The position numbers and the translations under genes are program-made. From Chitinophagaceae bacterium (GTDB taxonomy: Bacteria > Bacteroidota > Bacteroidia > Chitinophagales > Chitinophagaceae), in NCBI GenBank assembly GCA_009996675.1, contig JAACZQ010000047.1:1-43560 (forward strand): 43,560 nt of DNA. Reading direction: 5' to 3'. Shown piece after piece: positions 34,111 through 42,929 of the stretch (position 1 is its first letter; every line of letters begins with the position of its first letter). A model generated the notes under the pieces. The model did no database searches, had not been told where the DNA came from, and saw nothing but the letters and a program-made list of their open reading frames with translations.

Positions 34111-36996
34111 TTATTCATTTCCGCCACGGAAACTGCCGCCGGCCCGCATGATCTGGCGGTTCATGCCGGGTGGCATCATCATATTGGGACCACGTTGTTG
34201 CTGGTTATTGGCTCCAAAGCGACGCAGGTTATAGGTAAAACTCACCATAAAATAGCGCTTCAGCACCCTGGTTTGTACGTCCTGGATGGTATTGCCGGTC
34301 GTATATCGAAATATAGACTGATTTTGGTTCATGAGGTCAAACAGGAAAAATTTCAGTTCGCCGGACTTGTCTTTCAGCATCTGCTTGGATAAACTCAGAT
34401 TCAGCAGGGGAATACTGGTATTATAACCAGCAGCACGGCCACCATTGTAAGTATAATCAAAGTCAGTCGCAAAAACCCATCCACTCTTGCTGTAAACAGT
34501 TGCATCTACGGAGACCGTTTGCGAGAAGAAGTTGGCATTTTGCTGCGGCTGCAGTGTATAACGGGCAATATTATAGGTTGACATCGTACCAAAATTCATG
34601 TCAAACCCTTCCTTGATATTGGTAGTCCAGTTAATCCCACCATTCAGTGTGGTACTGCGTGTATAATTGTGTTGTGCATTTACAAGAGTCTGGGTCTGGC
34701 TACGCATAGCCCCGATCGTAAAATTCATATTGCTCTTGGGCTTTTTGAAGGGGAAGCCATAGTTGAAGAATCCATTCAGGTTATAGGTACCATTCAGGTT
34801 TACCGGCCGGGTAATCTGTGCGCCGTTGGGTAATATGGTAGTTGAGTTCTGAATATCATTCTGAATAAAGCTGGCATTGATGGTAGCAAAAATCAGTTTC
34901 TGGGTGAACATGTCAAATGAGTTGTACAGCAGTCTGAAACTATGTGTGAACTGCTGCTTCAGGTTGGGATTACCCGTTTTAATGTTCAGCGGATTGGAAT
35001 TGTCTACCACTGGCTGTAACTGGTCTGCCGAAGGTTGTGAAGTACGGCCATTATAAAAAAACCGCAGGTTCTTCGATTTACTGAAATCATACCGGAAATT
35101 GGCTGATGGGAAGAAATTCACATAATGCTGACGCAGGGTGCTGTCTTTAGTGATGTTGTAGCTGGTCAGATCCCCCACCTGCACACCCGATCCTATACTA
35201 AAATTATACTTGGCATTCTGAATACGATAGTTCAGTGTAAAGCGGTTTGAGCTGAATGTATTCTCGAATGTATTGCTCAGGTTGGGTACAACAATATCGT
35301 ATTTACCCGTACCACCATTGTATTGCAAAGTGCTCTTCCCTGAAGTGTTTTTATTGTATGAGTAGTTGTAGTTGAACTCCAACTGCTGGTTTTTGGCAAT
35401 AGGTTCGGTATAAGAAGCGGTAACACTGATATTTTGTGCATCGCGGTTACTGGTATAAATCTGGTCGATGGTATCTTTATAGGCAGGCGCACTCACCGGG
35501 TAGTACTGGTTGAGAGAATAGTTTCTGCCACTACCATCATTTGTATTGCCACCTGCATTAATACCTATGGAATAAGTGCGGCCTCTTTTAGCAAAACGGT
35601 GACGGAAAGTTGCGTCGATATTACCATTGATGCCTTTATTCTCACGGGTATTATTTACATCAGAACCATTCAATGCGGTTATTTTACCACGGGTTGAGCT
35701 GCTTTGCTGTAATGTTTGTGACCAGGTATCCTGGAAAGTAATATTGGACCGTATGATCATGGAATTCATACTATCGAACTGGTGTTCGATATTGAAGTTA
35801 ATCCGGTGGTTCTTATTATAGGTCTTGGAAGACTGGGTCTGATCACTGTACAGGGAAGAATCCGGACTTCCGGGGATGAGGTTTTGTGTTAGGCTTTTCT
35901 GATCGCGGTACGTTTTCTGATCGTTGTAGAAATAGCTTCCTGAAAACTGTGTTTTAGGGCTCCAGGTATCGCGATAGTTAATACCACCAGCCCAGGTATT
36001 CACCAATCCACCACCGCTACCGGTTCCTAACAGGCCCTGAACAGCAGCCATGCCTCCGCCACCAAAGTTACCGCCGCCGCCGCGGTTACCACCGCCACCG
36101 CCGCCAAAATTGCCTCCACCCAAAGAACCCAGGATATCCTGTACGGAGAAATTCTGTTTATTGACATTATTTCCCTGGCCGATAAAAGTGATTTGTCTGT
36201 CGCCGTTAAACCGGCTCAGGTTAATGCTATTATCATACACAGCTTCATCGGTATTGGCACCAGCTCCAAGGCTGGCTTTACCGAAATACCCCTTGCGTTT
36301 ATCCTTACGGGTGGTGATATTGATGGTTTTAATCCGGTTACCATCATCAAATCCGGTGAAAGCACTTTGATCGCTCATGGCATCAAATACCTGGATTTTG
36401 TCGATTACATCCGGAGGCAGGTTACGGGTAGCCATTTTAGGGTCATCACCAAAAAAACGCTTACCGTCTACCAGGATGCGCTGTACTTGTTCACCCTGCG
36501 CTTTTACCGTTCCGTCTTTATCTACCTGTATACCTGGTATTTTTTTCAGCAGGTCTTCTGCAACAGCATTGGGTTTGGTCTTGAAAGCAGATGCGGTAAA
36601 CTCTACCGTATCTTTTTTCATCTGCACCGGCGATTGGGTAACCGTTACATTACCCAGATCATTGGCTCCCATGGCCATATAAATCGTACCCAGGTCTACC
36701 GAGCTGTTGGTTTTTGAAAATGTGATATGCCGGGAAATGGGTTCATAACCCTGGAATTTGATCTGGACGATCATCGGTCCGAAACTAATATTACTGATGA
36801 GAAAGCTGCCATCGGATTTGGCCAAACCAAAAACATCCAAAGTAGAATCTTTGGCATCCAACACGGTAATGGAAGCATCCTTCATGGATTGTTTGGCAAC
36901 AGAATCAACCAGCTTTCCTTTGAGGGTTGCAGTATTTTGCGCATAACCAATGCCAGCCGTTAATAAAAGGCCCAGAAAAAGTATAAATTTCCGCAT
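34111..36996 (-). CDS. Outer-membrane beta-barrel protein 2 (paralogue of protein 1)
   Basis: A 961-residue outer-membrane protein with signal peptide (about 1-19), a carboxypeptidase-regulatory-like domain (about 23-105), a plug-like domain ([44 protein letters not shown]) and a long barrel. The order is that of the protein encoded at 21659-24466, with clear similarity throughout, so the two are paralogues. Two differences stand out: a glycine-rich insertion at residues 289-330, and a 30-residue Gln/Met/Pro/Gly tail after the last barrel strand ([10 protein letters not shown]). Its upstream region lacks the ATTAACC array seen for protein 1, so it is probably controlled differently. No SusD partner. 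Confidence 0.9.
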   Translation of the reverse strand: MRKFILFLGLLLTAGIGYAQNTATLKGKLVDSVAKQSMKDASITVLDAKDSTLDVFGLAKSDGSFLISNISFGPMIVQIKFQGYEPISRHITFSKTNSSVDLGTIYMAMGANDLGNVTVTQSPVQMKKDTVEFTASAFKTKPNAVAEDLLKKIPGIQVDKDGTVKAQGEQVQRILVDGKRFFGDDPKMATRNLPPDVIDKIQVFDAMSDQSAFTGFDDGNRIKTINITTRKDKRKGYFGKASLGAGANTDEAVYDNSINLSRFNGDRQITFIGQGNNVNKQNFSVQDILGSLGGGNFGGGGGGNRGGGGNFGGGGMAAVQGLLGTGSGGGLVNTWAGGINYRDTWSPKTQFSGSYFYNDQKTYRDQKSLTQNLIPGSPDSSLYSDQTQSSKTYNKNHRINFNIEHQFDSMNSMIIRSNITFQDTWSQTLQQSSSTRGKITALNGSDVNNTRENKGINGNIDATFRHRFAKRGRTYSIGINAGGNTNDGSGRNYSLNQYYPVSAPAYKDTIDQIYTSNRDAQNISVTASYTEPIAKNQQLEFNYNYSYNKNTSGKSTLQYNGGTGKYDIVVPNLSNTFENTFSSNRFTLNYRIQNAKYNFSIGSGVQVGDLTSYNITKDSTLRQHYVNFFPSANFRYDFSKSKNLRFFYNGRTSQPSADQLQPVVDNSNPLNIKTGNPNLKQQFTHSFRLLYNSFDMFTQKLIFATINASFIQNDIQNSTTILPNGAQITRPVNLNGTYNLNGFFNYGFPFKKPKSNMNFTIGAMRSQTQTLVNAQHNYTRSTTLNGGINWTTNIKEGFDMNFGTMSTYNIARYTLQPQQNANFFSQTVSVDATVYSKSGWVFATDFDYTYNGGRAAGYNTSIPLLNLSLSKQMLKDKSGELKFFLFDLMNQNQSIFRYTTGNTIQDVQTRVLKRYFMVSFTYNLRRFGANNQQQRGPNMMMPPGMNRQIMRAGGSFRGGNE
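36007..36131 (-). repeat. Glycine-codon low-complexity tract
   Basis: Inside beta-barrel gene 2: runs of GGN codons (read as CC/CCG/CCA triplets on the plus strand) encode [19 protein letters not shown] and more. Imperfect triplet repeats of this sort can expand or contract. The paralogue has only a short GGG here. Confidence 0.8.
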
Positions 36997-37147
36997 AATC
37001 AGAGATTAGTAGTCAATAGGTAAAGCTATGACGTTGACATAACCCTACCATTTATTACAAGACAATCGGAAAACTATAAGGATAGCTGGAAACCCATCTG
37101 TTAAAATCGGTGAATTTTCATTCAAGATAGGTAGCCACCGCTGGTGC

Positions 37148-40100
37148 TTAACTGAAAAGGTATTCCACATCTTCCCGGGTGAGGGATTTCACAAAACCTT
37201 CATCATCAGTAATCAATTCCCGGGCAAGACTTCTTTTTCTTTCCTGCAGCTTCAGAATTTTATCCTCTACCGTGTCGGTACAGATCATCCGGTAAGCAAA
37301 AATATTCTTGGTTTGTCCGATTCGGTGTGTCCGATCAATGGCCTGCTGTTCCACTGCGGGGTTCCACCAGGGATCTACAATATATACATAGTCTGCCGCG
37401 GTTAGGTTCAAACCCACACCACCGGCTTTGAGTGAGATCAGGAATACACGGCAATTCTCATCGTTCTGGAATCTCTCAATAGCCCTTTCTCTTTCGGCCA
37501 CTGTACTGCTGCCATCGAAATATTCATAATCAACACCCAATTCTTTCATCTTCTCCTTGATCAGTGATAACATACCCAGGAACTGGGAGAATACAAGGGC
37601 CTTGTGATTGCTGATATTTTCCGTGATCTCCCGTCCGATTTCTTCCAGTTTCACCGACGCGTTCGGGAACTTTTCCTCGTCCTTAACAATCGCAGGACTG
37701 TCGCAGATCTGGCGAAGTTTCATCAGACCCTGCAAAATGGTCAGCTGCGACTTCTGTATACCCTGGTTATCTACAACACCCAGGATTTTATCCCGGTAAT
37801 CGTTGCGGAAAGCATCATAAATACGTCTTTGTTCATCTCCCATTTCACAGAACAATACCATTTCCTGTTTTTCAGGCAGATCCTTGGCTACCTGTTCCTT
37901 GGTACGGCGCAGGATAAAAGGGTAGAGCAATTTGCGCAAGTGTTCTTTCTGTTCTTTCTCACCAAATTTGTCGATGGGAATTGAAAATTCCTGTTTGAAG
38001 AACTCTACACTACCCAGCATACCCGGATTGAGAAAGTTCATCTGTGCATAAATATCAAAAGTATTGTTCTGCAAAGGGGTACCACTCAAACACAAGCGGT
38101 TTTTTGCTTTGATCAGACCAGCAGCTTTGGTGACTTTACTGCTGGGATTCTTGATAGCCTGACTTTCATCCAGCACTACATAATCGAACGACACTTCTAC
38201 AAACTGTTTAATATCGCTGCGCAATGTGCCATAGGTTGTAATAATTACATCAGCGTGATGAGAAGCCAGGTTTTCACGGGTACGGCTACCACCGTGATGC
38301 ACATAAAAACTGATCCCGGGTGTAAATTTCTTTATCTCGTTCTGCCAGTTGTACATGAGGGTAGTCGGGCAAACGACCAACGCTTTAAGGCTGCCATTTT
38401 CTTCTTTTAAATGATGCAAAAAACTCAGCGCCTGTATGGTTTTACCCAAACCCATATCATCTGCCAGTATTCCGCCCCATTGCACTTCCCGGAGGTAATT
38501 CAACCACTGGAATCCACTCTCCTGGTACGGACGTAGTATTTTTTTCAAATGCGCCGGAGCAGGCACTTCTTTGATGGAGTGATTGCTTTTGAGGCGTTCA
38601 TATTTTTCTTCCAGCTGAAAGAACAACTCCTCCTCATCACGCTGCAGGTATAATTCTTCAATAACGCTGAAATGATACTTGCTCAGCTTCATATTACCCG
38701 ACTTTCCTTCTCCCACACGGAATAAAAGCGAGTATTTTTTGATCCACTCCTCCGGCAGTATCCCAAGGGTGCCGTCTTCCAGCTGCACAAACTGTTGCTT
38801 GTTACCCAGGGCACGTTTTACTTCATCAACGGTTACTTTCTGGTCGCCGAAATGAATTTCCACTTTGGCATCAAACCAGTCGGTATTGCTGCTGATATAG
38901 ATTTTGGTAGAGGGCTTGGCCGTATTAAAGCGGAAATTCTTCAATGCATCGAACCCGAATACCGGGATATTCATCTCCTTTACCGCATCTACAAATAGAA
39001 AGAACCAGTTATTCTTCAGCACTTCTGTTCCCTTCAATGCCAGCGTATCTCCTTCCTGCGGCCGTATAAAATGCGAGTGCAGGGATTCGATTTTATGAAC
39101 AAATTCACGCTCTGCTTCCAGGTTTCGCTGTATCACATACAATTTATCGGCCACGGGCAGAATTACTTTCTCCTTGTCGGCACTGCGCACATCATAGCCT
39201 TTATATGTGAATACCGGCTGAAAAAGCAGGTACTCTCCTTTTTCGCGCAGCATTACTTTTACTTCCGGCCTGATGTCTTTCACTTCTTCTTTCTGCACAT
39301 TCCCAAAATGAACATTGTACTCTTTAGAAAGTGGCAATATGAATTGCTGCAACTGTGCGGCCCATTGTTCTGCGGGTATGCGAACCTTCCCATCTTTCTG
39401 GAACTGTTCAATTATCATGATGTCTTCTGTCCGTTTCCAGGTAAAAAACTGGTTATGGTACTGAAAGAGCATGGGTGAGCGGCTCTCGTTTTCAGATACA
39501 TTCAAATCTGCGAGCGGCAGTTTAACGCGACAGGCCACTTCATAAATCCCGTTCTGATAATTTACTTCAAAATCGGGACTGATGGGCTCTGTTGCCAGCT
39601 CTGCCTGTTGAATATTGGCAGTTGTAAAAGGTTTTCCCTGGGGCAGGTAAAACACAAAATTGCCGGTTGATAATTCAGCAAAAAGCTTTTGTATTTTGGG
39701 ATGCAGGTATTCATTAATGAGGTGCCTGGTTTCTTCCGGCAATTCATCATCATGCTGCTGAATAATATTTTCCCAGATACCACTGAAAGGTGAGTTTCGA
39801 TCGAGGTAACGGCTAACTTCAGCCGGCAGCAATTTGCGCAACTGTTGTAAAGTTATCTTATCATCTTCACTGAACTGCTCTGTGTTTACAAAGCGACCCA
39901 GATCAAGCCGGGCGGCCTTGCCTGTATAGCGCGTCAGGCTTTCATCTGCATCACCCTGCACTGCATCAAACTGCAGATACGGATATTGGGTTTCATTGAA
40001 CGTAATTACTACGCCTAATTTTTGCAGTTCCCGCTCATTAATTTCTTCCTCTTCCGGCAATGGCTCCGCAGCGGCGGCTACCGGAGCCGCTTCTTCTACG

Positions 40101-40927
40101 GGTTTGGGACGAAGATCAGCAGCCGGATTCAGGCTAACCCTTTTGATGGTGGTATCCAATACCCGCAGAAAAGGTTTCCCATCCGTATAAGTGAATTCAA
40201 ATTTACCTGTCAGGTCATCGCTTAGCGAGTACCCATAGAGCGCCAATAATTTATTTTTTTCTTTATCCCAGTTTCTGATGGTGTCGAAATAACCAGGGCC
40301 ATAATTGTGCAATAATTGCAGCAGCACAATTACTTTATGTACGCATAAAGGATGAGCCTGATCTGTTTTACAGGCACAGCTGGTATCAAAATTTCTTTCT
40401 TCGTTCTTCTGCAGTAAAATTTTATACAGCTGCCCTTCATACTCAAGCTCTGCTAACACGCGCTCATCTTTTGCTTCGAGTATGTTAGACCGGTTGCTGC
40501 GCAGATAATTTTCAGCTTTTTCAAAACTTTCCGGGGCGGAAAGCATGCGGATCAGTTTCAGATCCAGCTGTTTCATTTTCACAACCGTATGTTTCTGGTC
40601 GTAAGAAGTTTCTTTCTCGCCCAACTGATTCCGGTCGAGCAGGTCCTGCAGGTAAAATAAAGCTCCTGCTTTGTGCCGACAAATTTCGGACAGGTTATAC
40701 GGACAACTACAACGAAGCGATAATGTTTTGGGATCTTTGAATTGGTTGATATGCACTTTATAAAAAGTAGCATAACCATCATCTTTCACCCGAAACACCA
40801 CATTCGCCATCAGCTCATCGTACTCTACCAGTTCAACGTTGCCCAGCGCGTGAATTTTTTTCCCCCGACGAATCACTTCTTCGGTCCCACTGTTGTAAAT
40901 ATGTTTGATCAGATAAGGAAGTGCCAT
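37148..40927 (-). CDS. SNF2-family helicase with two SWIM zinc fingers
   Basis: A 1259-residue DNA translocase. ATG 40927 (MALPYLIKHIYNSG) is chosen; the open frame continues to 41218 but would overlap comB. Two SWIM fingers: Cys73-x-Cys75-Cys83-x-His85 and Cys184-x-Cys186-Cys195-x-His197. A long middle part includes an Ala/Glu-rich linker. The SNF2 motor starts near 800: DDMGLGKT (about 823), DESQ (about 919), LSGTPLQNN, then helicase motifs V and VI (GGVGLNLTAADYVYIVDPWW, DRTHRIGQ). It probably remodels protein-DNA complexes or helps in recombination and transcription; bacterial members of this group are little studied. It is transcribed alone, downstream of comB. Confidence 0.93.
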   Translation of the reverse strand: MALPYLIKHIYNSGTEEVIRRGKKIHALGNVELVEYDELMANVVFRVKDDGYATFYKVHINQFKDPKTLSLRCSCPYNLSEICRHKAGALFYLQDLLDRNQLGEKETSYDQKHTVVKMKQLDLKLIRMLSAPESFEKAENYLRSNRSNILEAKDERVLAELEYEGQLYKILLQKNEERNFDTSCACKTDQAHPLCVHKVIVLLQLLHNYGPGYFDTIRNWDKEKNKLLALYGYSLSDDLTGKFEFTYTDGKPFLRVLDTTIKRVSLNPAADLRPKPVEEAAPVAAAAEPLPEEEEINERELQKLGVVITFNETQYPYLQFDAVQGDADESLTRYTGKAARLDLGRFVNTEQFSEDDKITLQQLRKLLPAEVSRYLDRNSPFSGIWENIIQQHDDELPEETRHLINEYLHPKIQKLFAELSTGNFVFYLPQGKPFTTANIQQAELATEPISPDFEVNYQNGIYEVACRVKLPLADLNVSENESRSPMLFQYHNQFFTWKRTEDIMIIEQFQKDGKVRIPAEQWAAQLQQFILPLSKEYNVHFGNVQKEEVKDIRPEVKVMLREKGEYLLFQPVFTYKGYDVRSADKEKVILPVADKLYVIQRNLEAEREFVHKIESLHSHFIRPQEGDTLALKGTEVLKNNWFFLFVDAVKEMNIPVFGFDALKNFRFNTAKPSTKIYISSNTDWFDAKVEIHFGDQKVTVDEVKRALGNKQQFVQLEDGTLGILPEEWIKKYSLLFRVGEGKSGNMKLSKYHFSVIEELYLQRDEEELFFQLEEKYERLKSNHSIKEVPAPAHLKKILRPYQESGFQWLNYLREVQWGGILADDMGLGKTIQALSFLHHLKEENGSLKALVVCPTTLMYNWQNEIKKFTPGISFYVHHGGSRTRENLASHHADVIITTYGTLRSDIKQFVEVSFDYVVLDESQAIKNPSSKVTKAAGLIKAKNRLCLSGTPLQNNTFDIYAQMNFLNPGMLGSVEFFKQEFSIPIDKFGEKEQKEHLRKLLYPFILRRTKEQVAKDLPEKQEMVLFCEMGDEQRRIYDAFRNDYRDKILGVVDNQGIQKSQLTILQGLMKLRQICDSPAIVKDEEKFPNASVKLEEIGREITENISNHKALVFSQFLGMLSLIKEKMKELGVDYEYFDGSSTVAERERAIERFQNDENCRVFLISLKAGGVGLNLTAADYVYIVDPWWNPAVEQQAIDRTHRIGQTKNIFAYRMICTDTVEDKILKLQERKRSLARELITDDEGFVKSLTREDVEYLFS

Positions 40928-41069
40928 AATCAGTTTCTCCGGCAAACGAAATGCCTGCCTTTTTTGGTTGATCGCCGTTTCGAAAAGGGCAATTTGCAAA
41001 AGTAAAGGAAAGCTATCCAGTTGCCGAAGCAAATAGCAGAGAATGTGGATGAAATGTTTGTTAATTAAG

Positions 41070-41094
41070 GGCTGCCGCATTGGCGATGCCAGCC
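41070..41094 (-). terminator. Possible terminator after comB
   Basis: GGCTG (41070-41074)/CAGCC (41090-41094) plus GCAT (41077-41080)/ATGC (41086-41089) make a bulged hairpin 13 bases past the comB stop. Only a weak T-rich tail follows. Confidence 0.35.
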
Positions 41095-41106
41095 AGGTTT
41101 TGGCTA

Positions 41107-41829
41107 TCAGCCTTTTATGAGGTCCCCGTTCCGATACAGCGGTAAAATATTGGCCAGATCCGGAGTTACGCAATATTCCAGGTCTTTTTCCAGGCCGTAG
41201 GAGGCCAAACGGTGCCAATGGGTGGTTTTCCGTATGAGCGACTGCATATCGGAGCGGTGGAGGCGGTAGAGATCGGAAGCCATCAGGCTGCTGTCGCAGT
41301 GTATGGTAAATGCATCTGCAATGCGGCTGATTACAGCACCTGCAAAGAGGGTATCTTCCAGGTTAAAACGGTCTTTCCAGGCCGAGCAGCCCAGAATGAC
41401 ATTTCTTTTTTGTCCGGCGAGGTAATCACAAACGGCCGACAGGTTGGGGAATGAACCGGTAACGATTTCGGCCGCCCCGCTATTCAGCGCCATATGCAGC
41501 AAACGTGTACCATTGGTGGTGGTTAATACCAGGGTTTTCCCCTCAATAAATGAACGGGGGTATTCGGCCGGAGAATTGCCGTAAGCCAGTCCAGGAATCA
41601 CTTTGCCATCACGCTCCCCGGCAGTTATGCCACCGGTTTGTTGTCCCAGTTGAATACATTTCTCTACCGAATCAACCGGTATTACTTTTTCCGCCCCGTT
41701 ATACAAAGCCGTTGCAATGGTAGAAGTAGCTCTGAATACATCAATAATCACTACTACGGCATCATTGAGATTATACAAGTGTAATAGTTGCGGAGATAAT
41801 ACAGTATGGAGCGTAGGCTTTGCTTGCAT
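41107..41829 (-). CDS. comB: 2-phosphosulfolactate phosphatase (ComB family)
   Basis: A 240-residue Mg-dependent phosphatase that converts 2-phosphosulfolactate to sulfolactate, a step of coenzyme M synthesis in methanogens. Family motifs: IIDVFRAT (28-35), ITAGERDG (68-75), AYGNSPAEYP (82-91), LTTTNGTRLL (102-111) and GCSAWKDRFNLEDTLFAGA. ATG 41829 is chosen because a perfect promoter lies 5 bases upstream; the longer frame to 41901 would run through that promoter and the ssb terminator. Bacteroidota do not make coenzyme M by a known route, and ComA (phosphosulfolactate synthase) is not nearby, so the true role, perhaps in sulfonate metabolism, is open. Confidence 0.88.
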   Translation of the reverse strand: MQAKPTLHTVLSPQLLHLYNLNDAVVVIIDVFRATSTIATALYNGAEKVIPVDSVEKCIQLGQQTGGITAGERDGKVIPGLAYGNSPAEYPRSFIEGKTLVLTTTNGTRLLHMALNSGAAEIVTGSFPNLSAVCDYLAGQKRNVILGCSAWKDRFNLEDTLFAGAVISRIADAFTIHCDSSLMASDLYRLHRSDMQSLIRKTTHWHRLASYGLEKDLEYCVTPDLANILPLYRNGDLIKG

Positions 41830-41834
41830 GGGCG

Positions 41835-41865
41835 CAAAGATACACCAATAGATCTCCCATCGCAA
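41835..41865 (-). promoter_or_regulatory. Promoter of comB
   Basis: Minus strand: TTTTTG (TTG at 41865-41863), exactly 20 bases, TATCTTTG (41842-41835). Both elements match the Bacteroidota consensus. The -7 box ends 5 bases before the ATG, so the mRNA is nearly leaderless. The -33 TTTTTG is also the T tract of the ssb terminator. Confidence 0.7.
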
Positions 41866-41868
41866 AAA

Positions 41869-41890
41869 GGCCAGCCTGGAAAGGCCGGCC
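41869..41890 (-). terminator. Terminator of ssb
   Basis: Arms GGCCAGCCT (41869-41877) and AGGCCGGCC (41882-41890), one mismatch, GGAA loop, then TTTTTG on the minus strand. A second short hairpin (GCACG/CGTGC, 41898-41911) lies between it and the ssb stop. Confidence 0.82.
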
Positions 41891-41933
41891 CCACGACGCA
41901 CGAAAGCGTGCCCTAAAGCACAGGAAACAGGGG

Positions 41934-42272
41934 CTAAACTTTCTTGGAAAGAATCAATATTTCATTGGCATATATCTCTGTCGTATTCTTTTTCGCTCCT
42001 TTTTTATCGGTATAGGTTCGGTATACCAATTTCCCCTCTACCGCAATTTCTGTTCCCTTGTTTAGAAACTTCTCAGCGATATCGGCCAGCTTACCCCAGG
42101 CTACAATTACATGCCACTGGGTATCGGTTACTTTTTCCCCTTCCGGGTTCTTATAATGCTCATTGGTGGCCAGGCTTAATTGAGCCACTTTGCGACCATC
42201 CGTGATCTGTTTGATTTCGGGCGGCTGTCCCAGGTAGCCAATCAGCTGTACTTTGTTTTTAATGGCTGTCAT
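41934..42272 (-). CDS. ssb: Short single-stranded DNA-binding protein
   Basis: A 112-residue OB-fold protein (MTAIKNKVQLIGYLGQ...). ATG 42272 is chosen: a start at 42311 would add 13 unrelated residues. Typical SSB stretches are NKVQLIGYLGQPPE, RKVAQLSLATNE, WHVIVAWGKLADIAEKFLNKGTEIAVEGKL and RTYTDKKG. It ends just after the OB fold (LILSKKV), without the acidic DDDIPF-like tail that recruits replication and repair partners. It is therefore probably a second, accessory SSB, with the main one elsewhere. It is divergent from the zinc-finger gene. Confidence 0.9.
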   Translation of the reverse strand: MTAIKNKVQLIGYLGQPPEIKQITDGRKVAQLSLATNEHYKNPEGEKVTDTQWHVIVAWGKLADIAEKFLNKGTEIAVEGKLVYRTYTDKKGAKKNTTEIYANEILILSKKV

Positions 42273-42362
42273 ACGAAATGAATTAAGGATTAATAATGGC
42301 GGTTGCTCCATGCGAATATGGACACAAACAGGCCCGCCAGCCGGAGAATAGCCGGATACTTT

Positions 42363-42465
42363 CGTTTATAAACGTATCAGAGAAATATCAGGTAGGAATA
42401 GCAGAAAAATTGAGAAAATCTACCTGTTTCAACAGTCGGAACAACGACTACGTAAGAGTCGTAGT
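42363..42465. promoter_or_regulatory. Dyads between ssb and the zinc-finger gene
   Basis: A perfect 12-bp palindrome CGTTTATAAACG (42363-42374) and two interlocked dyads: ACGACT/AGTCGT (42444-42462) and ACTACG/CGTAGT (42447-42465). They lie in the 230-base divergent region and may be operators. No matching regulator is evident. Confidence 0.3.
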
Positions 42466-42502
42466 GATGTATGGTATTTTCAGTCCATTAACAGGTAATA
42501 GT

Positions 42503-42892
42503 ATGGAAACCACAACCTGCTTCAGCTGCAATAACCCCCTCAGGGGCAGGACCGACAAAAAATTTTGTAACGATTACTGTCGCAGTATTTATCATAATGC
42601 GAGAAGAAATAAGGCCAATGCCCATATGAAGCTCATCAACCGACAGCTTTTACGCAACTGGTGCATTCTTGCAGGATTATTGCAGCACAAAAAGGAATGT
42701 CTCATACCCGCGGAACTGCCGGTTATGCAAGGCTTTCTCCGGCAATTTCACACAGAAACGGCGATCAATACGGAAGGCATTCCCTATTGCTTCTGCTATG
42801 ATATCGGGTTTCGTTTTGTACCCGGCCAGCATATTCACATCGTTCAGAAAAAGGCAAAAAAATGGAGGTTTGCCCATGCGCAGAACGATTAG
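42503..42892 (+). CDS. Small zinc-finger protein of unknown function
   Basis: A 129-residue protein; ATG 42503 (METTTCFSCNNP) is chosen because an earlier start at 42296 adds a low-complexity N-terminus that overlaps the control region. Cys6-x-x-Cys9 and Cys22-x-x-x-Cys26 form a treble-clef/zinc-ribbon-like finger (GRTDKKFCNDYCRSIYHNARR), a type common in small Bacteroidota proteins. The middle is helical and the last 30 residues are basic (VQKKAKKWRF), suggesting nucleic-acid contact (inference). Its 3' end overlaps the left arm of the gcvT terminator. I do not know its function. Confidence 0.72.
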   Translation: METTTCFSCNNPLRGRTDKKFCNDYCRSIYHNARRNKANAHMKLINRQLLRNWCILAGLLQHKKECLIPAELPVMQGFLRQFHTETAINTEGIPYCFCYDIGFRFVPGQHIHIVQKKAKKWRFAHAQND

Positions 42893-42911
42893 TCACACAG
42901 CAAACCTCCAT
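42862..42911 (-). terminator. Terminator of gcvT, overlapping the zinc-finger gene
   Basis: A perfect 12-bp stem: 42862-42873 with 42900-42911 (core GGAGGTTTGC), loop 26 bases. On the minus strand it is followed by seven T (complement of 42855-42861). It ends gcvT transcription; its left arm and T tract lie inside the zinc-finger coding sequence. Confidence 0.75.
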
Positions 42912-42929
42912 ACATTTCTTTAAACAGGA

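Noticed and set aside
4849..36225. Single ATTAACC/GGTTAAT copies at 4849, 6381, 12196, 29084 and 36219
   Set aside because: They lie alone inside coding sequence, about what chance predicts for a 7-base word; only the two intergenic arrays have repeated copies with matched spacing.
21659..36996. Polysaccharide-utilisation locus around the two beta-barrel proteins
   Set aside because: No SusD homologue, glycoside hydrolase or hybrid regulator is present; the two barrel genes are far apart and differ in promoter signals.
40928..41218. N-terminal extension of the SNF2 helicase frame up to 41218
   Set aside because: It would overlap the comB coding end and its possible terminator, and its residues do not match helicase or SWIM sequence; ATG 40927 is the natural start.
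41830..41901. Longer comB start at 41901
   Set aside because: It would run through a perfect promoter and the ssb terminator, and family members start at the MQAKPTLHTV-like strand.
42296..42502. Longer start for the zinc-finger protein
   Set aside because: The extra 69 residues look random, overlap the dyads and precede the conserved finger, which starts at residue 6 of the shorter form.
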